Positions 15,642 through 24,317 of a DNA stretch of 64,000 bases are shown one piece after another (the stretch's first letter is position 1; each line of letters starts with the position of its first letter). The translations under genes and the position numbers were made by a program. The stretch comes from Novispirillum itersonii subsp. itersonii ATCC 12639 (GTDB lineage: Bacteria > Pseudomonadota > Alphaproteobacteria > Rhodospirillales > Rhodospirillaceae). The notes beneath the pieces are model-generated. The model saw only the letters and a program-made list of their open reading frames with translations, made no database searches and had not been told where the DNA came from. The DNA lies in the NCBI RefSeq assembly GCF_000381985.1, contig NZ_KB907338.1, positions 434,001 through 498,000 of the forward strand, in the 5' to 3' direction.

Positions 15642-17536
15642 GGCGTATCCTCCGCAGCGGGAACAGGGGGAGAGGCTGAAGCGAGAGAGGCTGAAGTGAG
15701 GGACGCGGGGGGCAGGGCCGGCAGGGTGACGGTAAAGCGGGTCTCCGCCCCGCCGCCGGGGCGGTCCGCCCGCTCATGCGACAGGGTGCCGCCGTGGTCG
15801 CTGACAATGCCATAGCAGATCGCCAGCCCCAGCCCCAGCCCGACCGGCTTGGTGGTGAAAAACGGCTCGAACAGGTGATCGGCGGCGGCGGCGGGCAGGC
15901 CGGGGCCGGGGTCTGCCACCGTGATGCGGGCCTGCCCGGCCTGCTCGGTCACTGACAGGGTGACGGTGCGGTCCGGGGTGCCCTGTACCGCATCAATCGC
16001 ATTCATCAGCAGGTTCAGCACCACCTGTTCCATCCGGGCGGCATCGGCGGCGGCCCAGACCGGGGCCGGGGCGTGCAGGGCCAGCGCCACCCCGTCATCG
16101 GCCAGCCGGAATGTCAGCAGACCGGCAACCCGGGTTGCCACCGCCACCAGATCGGTGGCCTGCCGCCGGTCGTCGCTGCGGCGTGACAGGTGCTTCAGGT
16201 CGGCGGTCAGGGCTGACAGCCGGGCGACGGCCCCGTCCATGGTGCTGATGTTGGCCAGCGCGGCGGCACTGTCGCCCCGGTCAATCAGCAGGCGGGTGGA
16301 GGACAGATAGGTGCGCAGGGCGGCCAGCGGCTGGTTGACCTCGTGCGCCAGACCGGAGAACGCCCGCCCCATCGCCGCCAGCTTGGCGGACTGTACCAGC
16401 CCGTCGCGGGCGCGGTGCAGCTCGGCATCGACCCGGCGGCGGTCTTCAATTTCGGCCTCAAGGCGGGCGGTGGCGGCGGTCAGGGCGGCGGTGCGGTCCT
16501 GCACCCGCTGTTCCAGCGCGGCCAGCGTATCCCGTTCTGCCTGCTGGCGGGCGCGGCGCTGCCGCTGCACCACCGTCAGCAGCGCCAGCACCAGCCCGGC
16601 CAGTGCGGTCAGGGCGGCGGCGGCGGCGGGCAGGGGGCCCCGGTTCTGCCACGGGGCGATGACGGTCAGGGTCCACGGGGTGCCATCCACCGGGGCCGAG
16701 ACCCGGGCCCCCGGCGGCACATCGCGGGCCAGATCCAGCGGCGGGCCAAGGCGGTTGTTGGCGTAGCGCTGCTCTGCCGCCAGAGAGGCCGCCGCCTGCG
16801 GGGCCAGCGGGTCAAGGGCCCGGTACCGCAGGGCGGGGTCGCTGGTCAGAAACACCACGCCGTCGCCGTCACTCAGCAGCACGGTGGTGTCGCCGCCTGC
16901 CCAGGCTGATTCCAGCAGCGAGAAGTCAACCTTCAGCACCAGAACGCCCAGTGGCCGGTCCGGGGCCGGGCCGGGCACCTGTTCCGACAGAAAATAGCCG
17001 GGCAGGCCGGTGGTGACGCCGACCCCGAAAAAGCGGCCGCGTCCGCTGTTCAGAGCATCCAGAAAATAGGGGCGGAAGCTGTAGTCGTGGCCGACATAGG
17101 TGGTCGGCTCCGCCCAGTTGGAAGACGCCAGCGCCATGCCGGACGGATCCATCACAAACAGCGCCTGTGCGCCGATGGCGCGGGCGGTCCGTTCCAGAAA
17201 GGCATTGGCGGCGTCCTGCCGGTTCCGGTTGCCCGGCGCGGTCAGCAGGGCGGTGACCGGCCCGGCGGCGGCGGTCAGGGCGGGCAGCCCGGCAAAATGG
17301 TCAATGGTGGTGCGGAAAGTCTGCGACAGGCTGACAAGGCGGTCGCGGGCCACCGCCTCGGTCTGGCGGCGGCCATGACGGTCGGCCAGCAGATAGGCGG
17401 CGGTGGCGGCCAGCAGGATCACAGCCAGCCATGCCGCCAGACCCCGCCGCCAGACCGGACCCCGGGCCACCGGACCGTGGGTGCCCCGGCGCCGGGGGCG
17501 GGCAGGCGGTGCTGACGGCGATGACAGGGCTGGCAT
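15638..17536 (-). CDS. DctB/MifS-type sensor histidine kinase
   Basis: A 632-residue membrane kinase, full length. Two membrane segments lie at about 30-50 and 305-325, enclosing a double-Cache sensor (SNWAEPTTYVGHDYSFRPYF at about 143-162). A coiled coil leads to the H-box, GLAHEVNQPLAALRTYL (His at about 396). The ATPase is complete (NLLMNAIDA, DPGPGL, GLGLGLAI). It lies between the kgtP-type transporter (133 bp upstream) and its regulator (4-bp overlap), so all three probably form a sensing and uptake unit for alpha-ketoglutarate or a related acid. It is related to the kinase at the window start but more divergent in the linker. Confidence 0.93.
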   Translation of the reverse strand: MPALSSPSAPPARPRRRGTHGPVARGPVWRRGLAAWLAVILLAATAAYLLADRHGRRQTEAVARDRLVSLSQTFRTTIDHFAGLPALTAAAGPVTALLTAPGNRNRQDAANAFLERTARAIGAQALFVMDPSGMALASSNWAEPTTYVGHDYSFRPYFLDALNSGRGRFFGVGVTTGLPGYFLSEQVPGPAPDRPLGVLVLKVDFSLLESAWAGGDTTVLLSDGDGVVFLTSDPALRYRALDPLAPQAAASLAAEQRYANNRLGPPLDLARDVPPGARVSAPVDGTPWTLTVIAPWQNRGPLPAAAAALTALAGLVLALLTVVQRQRRARQQAERDTLAALEQRVQDRTAALTAATARLEAEIEDRRRVDAELHRARDGLVQSAKLAAMGRAFSGLAHEVNQPLAALRTYLSSTRLLIDRGDSAAALANISTMDGAVARLSALTADLKHLSRRSDDRRQATDLVAVATRVAGLLTFRLADDGVALALHAPAPVWAAADAARMEQVVLNLLMNAIDAVQGTPDRTVTLSVTEQAGQARITVADPGPGLPAAAADHLFEPFFTTKPVGLGLGLAICYGIVSDHGGTLSHERADRPGGGAETRFTVTLPALPPASLTSASLASASPPVPAAEDTP

Positions 17537-17669
17537 GGGGACGTCCTGAAACCGGGGTGGGGCAACAGATGCGGCGGCCCGGCAGGCGGGGTGCCTCCGG
17601 GCCGCTGCCCCGCTGGCTTACACCGGGCGGAGGGGGGATGTACAGGGTTGGGATCGGGGGGGGGAGAGC

Positions 17670-19037
17670 TTAATGGCTTTCCCGGTCAATCAGCGAGGTC
17701 TTCCGGGTATCCGGGCCGACGATGTACACCAGCAGCGACACGGCGATGCAGCCGGTGACATACCAGAAGAACAGGCTCTCGCTGCCGATCGACTTGAAGT
17801 AAAGGGCGATGTATTCGGCGGTGCCGCCGAACACCGACACGGTGACGGCATAGGGCAGGGCCACGCCCAGCGCCCGGATTTCCGCCGGGAACAGCTCGGC
17901 CTTCACCACCGCGTTGATCGAGGTGTAGCCCGACACGATCACCAGACCGCCCATCAGCAGCAGGAAGGCGGTGACCGGGTCTTTGGTGCCCGACAGGGCG
18001 GTCAGCAGCGGCACGGTGCACAGGGTGCCCAGCACGCCGAAGGCGATCAGCAGCGGGCGGCGGCCGATGCGGTCAGACAGCGCGCCGAACACCGGCTGAA
18101 GGCACATGAACAGAAACAGCGCCGCCGCCGAGATCAGGGTGGACTGGTCTTTGGTCAGGCCAACGGTGTTGACCAGAAACTTCTGCATATAAATGGTGTA
18201 GGTGTAAAAGGCGACGGTGCCGCCCAGCGTCAGGCCGACCACCATGGCAACGGCGCGCGGATGCCGGGCCAGACCCTTGATATGGCTGAGCATGCTGGGC
18301 TTGCTGGCGGCGCGGGCCTCGCGCGCGGCCTCAAAATGCGCGCTTTCGACCATCGACCGGCGCAGCCACAGGGCCACCACGGCACAGAAGGCCCCGATCA
18401 CGAACGGAATACGCCAGCCCCAGCTTTCCAGCTGATGGGTGTCAAGCAGCCAGAACTGCAGCACCAGCAGCACGGCCAGCGCCGTCAGCTGCCCCATGAT
18501 CAGGGTGACGTACTGAAAGCTGGAATAGAAGCCACGGCTGTTTTTGGTCGCGACCTCTGACAGATAGGTGGCGCTGGCGCCGTACTCGCCGCCCAGACTG
18601 ATCCCCTGCACCAGCCGGGCAAACACCAGCAGCGCCGGGGCCCAGATGCCGATGGTGGCATAGCTGGGGGTCAGGGCGATGATCAGCGACCCGGCGCACA
18701 TCAGCAGCACCGACAGCGACAGCGCGGCCCGGCGGCCAAAGTGGTCGGCATAGACCCCCATCAGCCAGCCGCCGATCGGGCGCATGATGAAGCCGATGGC
18801 AAACACCCCGGCGGCATTCAGCAGCTGGGCGGTGGCATCCCCGGCGGGGAAGAAGGACTTGGCGAAATACAGCGCGAAGGCGGAATAGGCATACCAGTCA
18901 TACCATTCCACCAGATTGCCGACTGATCCGCCGAAGATCGACTTCAGGCGGGTGGCGACGGTGACATCCGGGGTGGCGGGGGTGGCGGTTTTGGCGTCTG
19001 CGGTGGCAGCGGTGCTGCCGGTGGCGGCTTCGGGCAT
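17670..19037 (-). CDS. MFS dicarboxylate/alpha-ketoglutarate:H+ symporter (KgtP-type)
   Basis: A 455-residue, 12-helix metabolite:H+ symporter of the MHS subfamily. Motifs are FGGSVGNLVEWYDWYAYS at the start of helix 1, the loop 2-3 motif GVYADHFGRRAAL, and QGISLGGEYGASATYL in helix 5. The mirror motif ALSDRIGRRP is in the second half. I take ATG 19037 because GGGAGAGG sits just upstream; a longer open frame reaches 19118. The N-terminus is extended (about 40 residues, Ala/Thr-rich). The upstream sigma-54 promoter and downstream DctBD-like pair indicate inducible organic-acid uptake. Confidence 0.9.
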   Translation of the reverse strand: MPEAATGSTAATADAKTATPATPDVTVATRLKSIFGGSVGNLVEWYDWYAYSAFALYFAKSFFPAGDATAQLLNAAGVFAIGFIMRPIGGWLMGVYADHFGRRAALSLSVLLMCAGSLIIALTPSYATIGIWAPALLVFARLVQGISLGGEYGASATYLSEVATKNSRGFYSSFQYVTLIMGQLTALAVLLVLQFWLLDTHQLESWGWRIPFVIGAFCAVVALWLRRSMVESAHFEAAREARAASKPSMLSHIKGLARHPRAVAMVVGLTLGGTVAFYTYTIYMQKFLVNTVGLTKDQSTLISAAALFLFMCLQPVFGALSDRIGRRPLLIAFGVLGTLCTVPLLTALSGTKDPVTAFLLLMGGLVIVSGYTSINAVVKAELFPAEIRALGVALPYAVTVSVFGGTAEYIALYFKSIGSESLFFWYVTGCIAVSLLVYIVGPDTRKTSLIDRESH

Positions 19038-19136
19038 GGGGTTCCTCTCCCGGTGTGGTTGGTCCCCGCGTTCTTGCTGTTGCTGGCTTGCTGTGGCTGG
19101 CGTGCTGTGGCGGGGCATACTCGGGAAGGCACTGTC

Positions 19137-19152
19137 AGCAAACCCGGTGCCA
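19137..19152 (-). promoter_or_regulatory. Sigma-54 (-24/-12) promoter of the kgtP-type gene
   Basis: On the minus strand the sequence reads TGGCAC (19152-19147), five bases, then TTGCT (19141-19137). This is an exact match to the TGGCAC-N5-TTGC[A/T] consensus with invariant GG and GC. It is 100 bp upstream of the start codon. A GTTGC...GCAAC inverted repeat at 19192-19216 is a possible activator site. Confidence 0.85.
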
Positions 19153-19478
19153 ACAGTGCGCTTTAGGGCGAAATGACACAGTTCTGGCGGGGTTGCACCG
19201 GATTTTGCAGCGCAACAGAGGCCCCGGACCGGCGGAAAGATGCCGGTCTGCGGTTGATGGCAGGCGGATGATTGCCGACCGCGACCGCAAATATTTCAGC
19301 CCAGAGATATACCGGCCAATCCGCTTTCCGCTGTGGGGTAAGGGGCGTAGCCTTTTACCGCTGGCGCACCGGGGTGCTGTGGGTGGGTCAGCAGGGCCCC
19401 GTAGGGGGGGATGAGCGCGCACCGACCGGCACTGTCGTTTGTCATCAGGCACACTTAACAGCAGGGGAAATCCCGATC

Positions 19479-20315
19479 ATGAAAAAACTCATTGCGTGGT
19501 CTGTCGCCGGTGCGGCTGTTCTCGCCCTCAGCGGCTGCGCTGATAACTGGGATATCGACGGGGTGGCCGGGATGAAGGGGACGGGCGATGCCTTTGCCAC
19601 CGCCCTGCAGGCCAATTACCTCGACAGCGCCCGTTTCGAGAAGAATGAAGGCAACTGGTCGTCGGTGCAGTACTTCACCGAGCGCGCCCGCGCCTCGGCG
19701 ATGGGCATGGCCCCGGCCCCGCAGGAGCCGAAGGAACGCGGGCTGGACGGCAACGCCGACGTCACCGCCGCCCGTGCTAAACTGATGGCCGCGCTGGCCA
19801 CCAAGGCCCCGAAGGATGCCCCCGAGGCCTGCGCCAAGGCTCAGGTGTCGTTTGAACACTGGATGGAGCAGCTGCAGGAAGGCTGGCAGACCAACGACAT
19901 CGCCACCTACAAAGGCAACTACGACAAGGCGGTTGCCCTGTGCGTGCCGAAGCCGGAGCCGGTGATGGCCAAGCCGAAGATGACCATGCGCTATGTGGTC
20001 TATTTCGCCACCGGCAAGGCGACGCTGGATAAGGCCGCGCTGAAGGTGCTGTCTGATGTCGCCAAGGAACAGGCCGCCGACAAGCCGATCAACATCTATC
20101 TGGCCGGTCACACCGACACGGTCGGTAATGCCAAGACCAATCAGGCGCTGTCTGAAAAGCGCAGCAAGGCGGTTGCCGCCGAACTGGCAAAGATGGGCGT
20201 TGCCACCAAGGCGCTGGATCTGAAGGCGCTGGGCGAAACCACGCTGGCGGTGCAGACCAAGGATAACGTTGCGGAAGGTAAGAACCGCCGCGTTGAGATC
20301 TGGTTTGAAAAATAA
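19479..20315 (+). CDS. OmpA-family outer membrane lipoprotein
   Basis: A 278-residue protein with a lipoprotein signal peptide (MKKLIAWSVAGAAVLALSGC; lipobox Cys at residue 20). The middle part (30-165) is helical and Ala/Lys-rich. The C-terminal peptidoglycan-binding OmpA domain is at about 170-275, with LAGHTDTVGNAKTNQALSEK and the terminal NRRVEIWF. It would sit in the outer membrane and tether it to the wall. GGGGAAA precedes the ATG. The longer open frame upstream (to 19272) lacks a signal peptide at its start. A terminator follows. Confidence 0.92.
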   Translation: MKKLIAWSVAGAAVLALSGCADNWDIDGVAGMKGTGDAFATALQANYLDSARFEKNEGNWSSVQYFTERARASAMGMAPAPQEPKERGLDGNADVTAARAKLMAALATKAPKDAPEACAKAQVSFEHWMEQLQEGWQTNDIATYKGNYDKAVALCVPKPEPVMAKPKMTMRYVVYFATGKATLDKAALKVLSDVAKEQAADKPINIYLAGHTDTVGNAKTNQALSEKRSKAVAAELAKMGVATKALDLKALGETTLAVQTKDNVAEGKNRRVEIWFEK

Positions 20316-20355
20316 GCCGGTCTTTGTTGACCTGTGCTTGATTACTCTGTGACGG

Positions 20356-20387
20356 AAAGGGGCAGTGGAGACGCTGCCCCTTTTTTT
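20356..20387 (+). terminator. Rho-independent terminator after the OmpA lipoprotein gene
   Basis: AAAGGGGCAG pairs with CTGCCCC plus following Ts across a short loop and ends in seven Ts. A second GGCCC-T6 stretch follows directly, so termination may be reinforced. The gene is convergent with a LysR gene. Confidence 0.88.
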
Positions 20388-20410
20388 GGCCCTTTTTTCT
20401 GGCCCGGTCC

Positions 20411-21307
20411 TCAGGCCCGCCCGGCGGCGGCCAGCAGCCACTGGCGCACGGCGGCCACCGGGGTCGGGTGGCGGGGGCGGCGCGGGCTGATGACGTAAAA
20501 GTCTGATCCGGTCCGCACCTCAGCCCCGGGAAACACCCGGCTCAGGCGACCGTCGCGCAGGTCATCGCTGACAAAAAAGTGGCTGGCCAGCGCCAGACCC
20601 TGCCCGGCCACCGCCGCCTCGATCGCCAGCGCGGTCTGGTTAAAGCGGATGTTGTGCGGGGCCGGTGGGGTCCCGGCGGGGAACACCTGATCAAGCATCT
20701 GCGGCCAGACGTTATGCGCATCGTGCAGCAGCGGGTAGCGGGCCAGATCCGCCGCCGTATCCGGCGGGCCGAGGCGGGCCAGCAGCAGCGGGCTGGCCAC
20801 CGCCACCAGCGCCTGATCAAACAGCAGATCTGCCTGTAGCCCGGCGGCGAACGGCGGATGCCCGTAGCGCACCGCCAGATCAACCTGATCGCCCTGAAAG
20901 GTGCTGACCCGGTCGCTGGCCAGAATCCGCAGGTCAATATCCGGGTGCAGGGCGGTGAAGGCCGGCAGGCGGGGGATCAGCCAGCGGCTGGCGAAGCTGG
21001 GGGTGACGCTGATGGTCAGGTGCTGCGGTTCCGGCTTCAGCTCTGCCGTTGCGGTGGCAATCAGGTCAAAGGCCCGGCGCAGGGTGGCGGCATAGGCCCG
21101 CCCGGCTTCGGTCAGCGCCAGCGTGCGCGGCAGGCGGTCAAACAGTCGTACGCCCAGTTGTGCTTCCAGCGCCCGCACCTGCTGGGCCACCGCCCCCTGC
21201 GTTACCCCCAGTTCCTCCGCCGCCTGCCGGAAGGTCAGGCTGCGGGCGGCGGCATCAAAGGCGCGCAGGGCATTCAGCGGCGGCAGACGGCGGAGGGCGG
21301 GGCTCAT
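20411..21307 (-). CDS. LysR-family regulator, GcvA-type
   Basis: A 298-residue LysR protein. The HTH at about 5-65 begins LPPLNALRAFDAAARSLTFRQAAEELGVTQGAVAQQV, the pattern of the GcvA/AmpR-like clade. The effector domain is at about 92-290. It is divergent from the autotransporter gene across a 240-bp AT-rich region and may control it, but LysR genes of this clade often act elsewhere. It shares clade features with the LysR gene at 43808. Confidence 0.9.
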   Translation of the reverse strand: MSPALRRLPPLNALRAFDAAARSLTFRQAAEELGVTQGAVAQQVRALEAQLGVRLFDRLPRTLALTEAGRAYAATLRRAFDLIATATAELKPEPQHLTISVTPSFASRWLIPRLPAFTALHPDIDLRILASDRVSTFQGDQVDLAVRYGHPPFAAGLQADLLFDQALVAVASPLLLARLGPPDTAADLARYPLLHDAHNVWPQMLDQVFPAGTPPAPHNIRFNQTALAIEAAVAGQGLALASHFFVSDDLRDGRLSRVFPGAEVRTGSDFYVISPRRPRHPTPVAAVRQWLLAAAGRA

Positions 21308-21550
21308 GCGGAGGAGGCCTTTAAAAGGGTCTGACAGTGGACTGAAGCAACTTAGTTCTTAAGTCGTATATCGAATGAATTAATAAAGTCCTGCAATTTT
21401 AAAGGGAATTAAAGCATGGATTACTTTAATTCGTGTGCAAAATAAAAGTCATATTATTTCAAGTCTTTTATCTCACTCTGGAATCGCTTATAGGCAAGAA
21501 TAAGGCAGAGGGAAGCGGCGTATCAGTTTTTATTAATTGAAAGTACGGAA

Positions 21551-21594
21551 ATGAAAAAAAATCACGCAGGCTGTGGGGTCAGATCTGGGGATGA
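21551..21594 (+). promoter_or_regulatory. A8 homopolymer between two out-of-frame starts of the autotransporter gene
   Basis: ATG 21551 is followed by eight A (21554-21561). In the present length its frame differs from the autotransporter frame (ATG 21591). With seven A the two would join into one signal peptide beginning MKKITQAVGSDLGMKLLL. The internal ATG has only GGGG immediately before it, which is a poor ribosome-binding site. Confidence 0.5.
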
Positions 21595-23201
21595 AGCTGC
21601 TGCTGCGGTCTACGGTGTATTCCCTGCCGGTGCTTGCGCTGTCGGCCATTGCCGCGCCGGCCGGGGCGGAAAGCTATAGCTTTGTCGGCAGCCCTTCGAC
21701 CACGCTGACCTATGCGCCGTCGATCATCAGCGGGACCAACACCAATATCTCGTCCTACAGCAGCAGTTTTAAGTGGATTTATTCCCTTTATTCTTTCACG
21801 GCAAGTAAGTCAGGGTCTTACAGCGCGACGTCCACGACGACCGGTGTGGTCAACACCACGTTTTTCCTGAACGGGACCTTTACCCCGACCGCGACCTTCC
21901 CGCCGTCAACGCCGATCTCACAGTTTTTTGTCAGCAATTTTTCCGGCGGGAACACCTCCAGCTTCTCCGGTCTGAACCTTGTGGCCGGTCAGACTTACAG
22001 CGTGCTGGTGGCGTATAACCAGACCACTGCGGGCGTCTATCCTTACACCGTTACGCTGTTCTTTGATGGCCCGGGGTGTATTGCCATCAATGGCCGGGTC
22101 TGTTCGGTCACGCTGCCGGTCAGCAACGAAGGCAAGCCCAATGCCAATATGCCGACCAGTGCGGTTGATGTCAGCCGGGCCTTTGGCAAGGTGATCAGCA
22201 GCCGTCTGGGTGCGCTGCGCGCCGGTGGCGGCAGCATTGCCCCGAAGGCGGCCGGCGGCCTGAACTCCCTCAGCTTCAACCAGTCCGGCGGTTTCAGCGA
22301 TGTCGCGTTCGGCGTTGCTTCGGCGGCTGACGGCGGCGAGGACGGGGTGTCGACCGGTGAAGGCTATCAGAATGACCGGCATGGCATGTGGGCCCGCGCC
22401 TTTGGCGGCTACAGCACCAACTACGGCAACAGCACCAACCCCGGCTATAAGCGCATGACCAGCGGGGCGCTGGTCGGTACCGATCTGCCGGTGACCGATA
22501 GCACCCGGGTCGGTGTCGCGGTCGGCTATGGCTATTCTGACATCACCGGGCGGCAGAATTCCGGCGGGACGACGGCGGACAGCTATCACGCCAGCGTCTA
22601 TGGCGACTGGACCCCCGGCCCGTGGTTTGTCACCGGTGACATCGGTGCCACCTACAACATGTTTGAAGGCAACCGCACGGTCGTCAATGGCGCTTCAGAG
22701 CTGGTGGCGAGCAGCAAGAGCAACGCCATCGACATCGGCACCGGCATCGAGGCCGGATACCGGGCCAAGATGGGCGATCTGACGGTCGAGCCGTCGGTGT
22801 CGCTGCGCTATGACATGATTCACAGCAATGCCTATACCGAAACCGGGGCCGATGGCTTTAACCTGTCGGTCGAGGATGCCACCCACCACGCGCTGAGCAC
22901 CGGGCTGGGCTTTAAGGTCAGCCAGACCTTCACCACCGACAGCGGTGTGCAGCTGGAACCCGACGTCAGCCTGCGGTGGGAACATGACCTGCGTGATACC
23001 GGCTTTGTCACCAACCAGACCCTTAACGGTGTGACCACCGGCGTTAAGGCCGCCAATCCGGGCCGCGATGCGGCTGTGATCGGGCTGGGCCTTGCGGCGG
23101 TGCTGAATGATGACCTGAAGCTGTATGCGCATTATGACACCGAAGTGCGCAGCCGCCAGACCGACCATACCCTGACCGCCGGTGCCCGCATCACCTGGTA
23201 A
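21591..23201 (+). CDS. Autotransporter (type Va) outer-membrane protein
   Basis: A 536-residue protein. The signal peptide is MKLLLRSTVYSLPVLALSA with cleavage near APAGA. A Ser/Thr/Tyr-rich passenger of about 150 residues follows and has one Cys pair (GCIAINGRVC). A linker leads to an autotransporter beta-barrel at about 255-536 (GMWARAFGGYSTNYGN, then the usual amphipathic strands). The last residue is Trp after ARIT, the C-terminal aromatic needed for BAM recognition. The passenger is short and unrecognised; it could be an adhesin or a fibre. An upstream ATG separated by an A8 tract suggests phase-variable or slippage-dependent expression. The gene is followed by a triple U-tract terminator. 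Confidence 0.85.
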   Translation: MKLLLRSTVYSLPVLALSAIAAPAGAESYSFVGSPSTTLTYAPSIISGTNTNISSYSSSFKWIYSLYSFTASKSGSYSATSTTTGVVNTTFFLNGTFTPTATFPPSTPISQFFVSNFSGGNTSSFSGLNLVAGQTYSVLVAYNQTTAGVYPYTVTLFFDGPGCIAINGRVCSVTLPVSNEGKPNANMPTSAVDVSRAFGKVISSRLGALRAGGGSIAPKAAGGLNSLSFNQSGGFSDVAFGVASAADGGEDGVSTGEGYQNDRHGMWARAFGGYSTNYGNSTNPGYKRMTSGALVGTDLPVTDSTRVGVAVGYGYSDITGRQNSGGTTADSYHASVYGDWTPGPWFVTGDIGATYNMFEGNRTVVNGASELVASSKSNAIDIGTGIEAGYRAKMGDLTVEPSVSLRYDMIHSNAYTETGADGFNLSVEDATHHALSTGLGFKVSQTFTTDSGVQLEPDVSLRWEHDLRDTGFVTNQTLNGVTTGVKAANPGRDAAVIGLGLAAVLNDDLKLYAHYDTEVRSRQTDHTLTAGARITW

Positions 23202-23229
23202 TCCGGCTGTCCTGAAGCACCTGACCTGA

Positions 23230-23298
23230 GCAGGGCCCCGGTTTCTCTCCGGGGTCCTGTTTTTTTGGGGTCCTGTTTTTTTGGGGCCCTGCTTTTTT
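23230..23298 (+). terminator. Composite terminator with three tandem 16-bp U-tract units
   Basis: GCAGGGCCCC (23230-23239) can pair imperfectly with CCGGGGTCCTG nearby or perfectly with GGGGCCCTGC at 23283-23292. Two identical 16-bp units (23251-23266 and 23267-23282; GGGGTCCTG plus T7) are followed by a variant unit ending in T6. The stop codon of the convergent hydrolase overlaps the last unit. Confidence 0.8.
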
Positions 23299-24166
23299 AT
23301 GGCTGCCCCTGACAGCGCGGCAGATCGCTGACCCACTGCTTCCAGACCGCGGGCCAGCCGTCGCTGTGGCTGACCCCGGCAAGGCGGGTGACCTGCGCAC
23401 AGCGGCGGTCGGTCAGGCGGGCGACAAAGCGGTCAGCGATAAACGGGGGGACCACGGTGTCGGCATCGCCGGTAAAGTGCCGCTGCGGCAGCCGTGACAG
23501 GCTGGCCGCCACATCAATGGCATTCAGCGAGGCAGGCATGGGGGAAACCCCGTGATGGCTGTTGACCGCCTGATGGTCAAGATTGCCCGCCAGTGTCCGC
23601 AGGGACAGCACATCGCTGCGGCGGGCGGCAATCAGGGCCGCCACCGCCCCGCCGCCGGAATAGCCGACCAGATGCAGCGGGCGTTGCCCGCCCAGCCGGT
23701 CAATCGCCTGTGACAGGCTGGCGATCACCTCTTCAGCATAGCGGCGGCTGGTCCAGTACGGGGGGGAGCAGGCCGGGTCGCCGGTGGTGAACTGACAGGG
23801 CCGGGCCAGATACAGCACATTGGGCGACGGATCCGCCGCTGCCAGTTGCAGGCCGACGGCATCGTGCGGGGTCGGGTTCTGCGATGGCTCCGACCGTGAC
23901 CGCCACGCGTATCCGTCGCCTTCGATGTAGACTGTCAGCGGCTGCTGCGGGGCGGTCAGGCGTGCATAGGCGGTCAGCCGGAACGGCGGGGCGGCCACCT
24001 CGATGCGGGTCAGGCCCCCGGCGCGGGCCACGGTGTCGGCAGTCTGGCTGCGACCGGCACAGCCGGACACGGCCAGTACCGCCGCCAGCAGGCCCAAGGC
24101 GGCACGCAGAGACCGGGTGATGTGCAGGGGCCGGGGAAGAAAGCGGCGGCGGGGCGTGTCTGTCAT
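23297..24166 (-). CDS. Alpha/beta-hydrolase lipoprotein
   Basis: A 289-residue protein with an N-terminal basic stretch and hydrophobic segment ending in a lipobox (LAVSGC, Cys at about 36), so it is probably a membrane-anchored periplasmic lipoprotein. The hydrolase core shows VYIEGDGYAW (oxyanion region), the nucleophile elbow LVGYSGGGA (Ser at about 169), GDADTVVPP (acid), and a late SHSDGW (His). Four Cys could form disulfides. Substrate unknown; an esterase or lipase-like role is likely. It is convergent with the autotransporter. Confidence 0.82.
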   Translation of the reverse strand: MTDTPRRRFLPRPLHITRSLRAALGLLAAVLAVSGCAGRSQTADTVARAGGLTRIEVAAPPFRLTAYARLTAPQQPLTVYIEGDGYAWRSRSEPSQNPTPHDAVGLQLAAADPSPNVLYLARPCQFTTGDPACSPPYWTSRRYAEEVIASLSQAIDRLGGQRPLHLVGYSGGGAVAALIAARRSDVLSLRTLAGNLDHQAVNSHHGVSPMPASLNAIDVAASLSRLPQRHFTGDADTVVPPFIADRFVARLTDRRCAQVTRLAGVSHSDGWPAVWKQWVSDLPRCQGQP

Positions 24167-24317
24167 CAGCCGGGGGCACCCTGAACAGGGGAGGGGGAGG
24201 GAAAGTCTGCCAGTAGTTTTTCTACAGCATCAGCGGCGCGGAACTGGTTCGTGACCACCGGGCGGCCATGGTACAACAGGCAGACCGAAACAGAACCCCT
24301 TTCCACGGAGAAAGACG

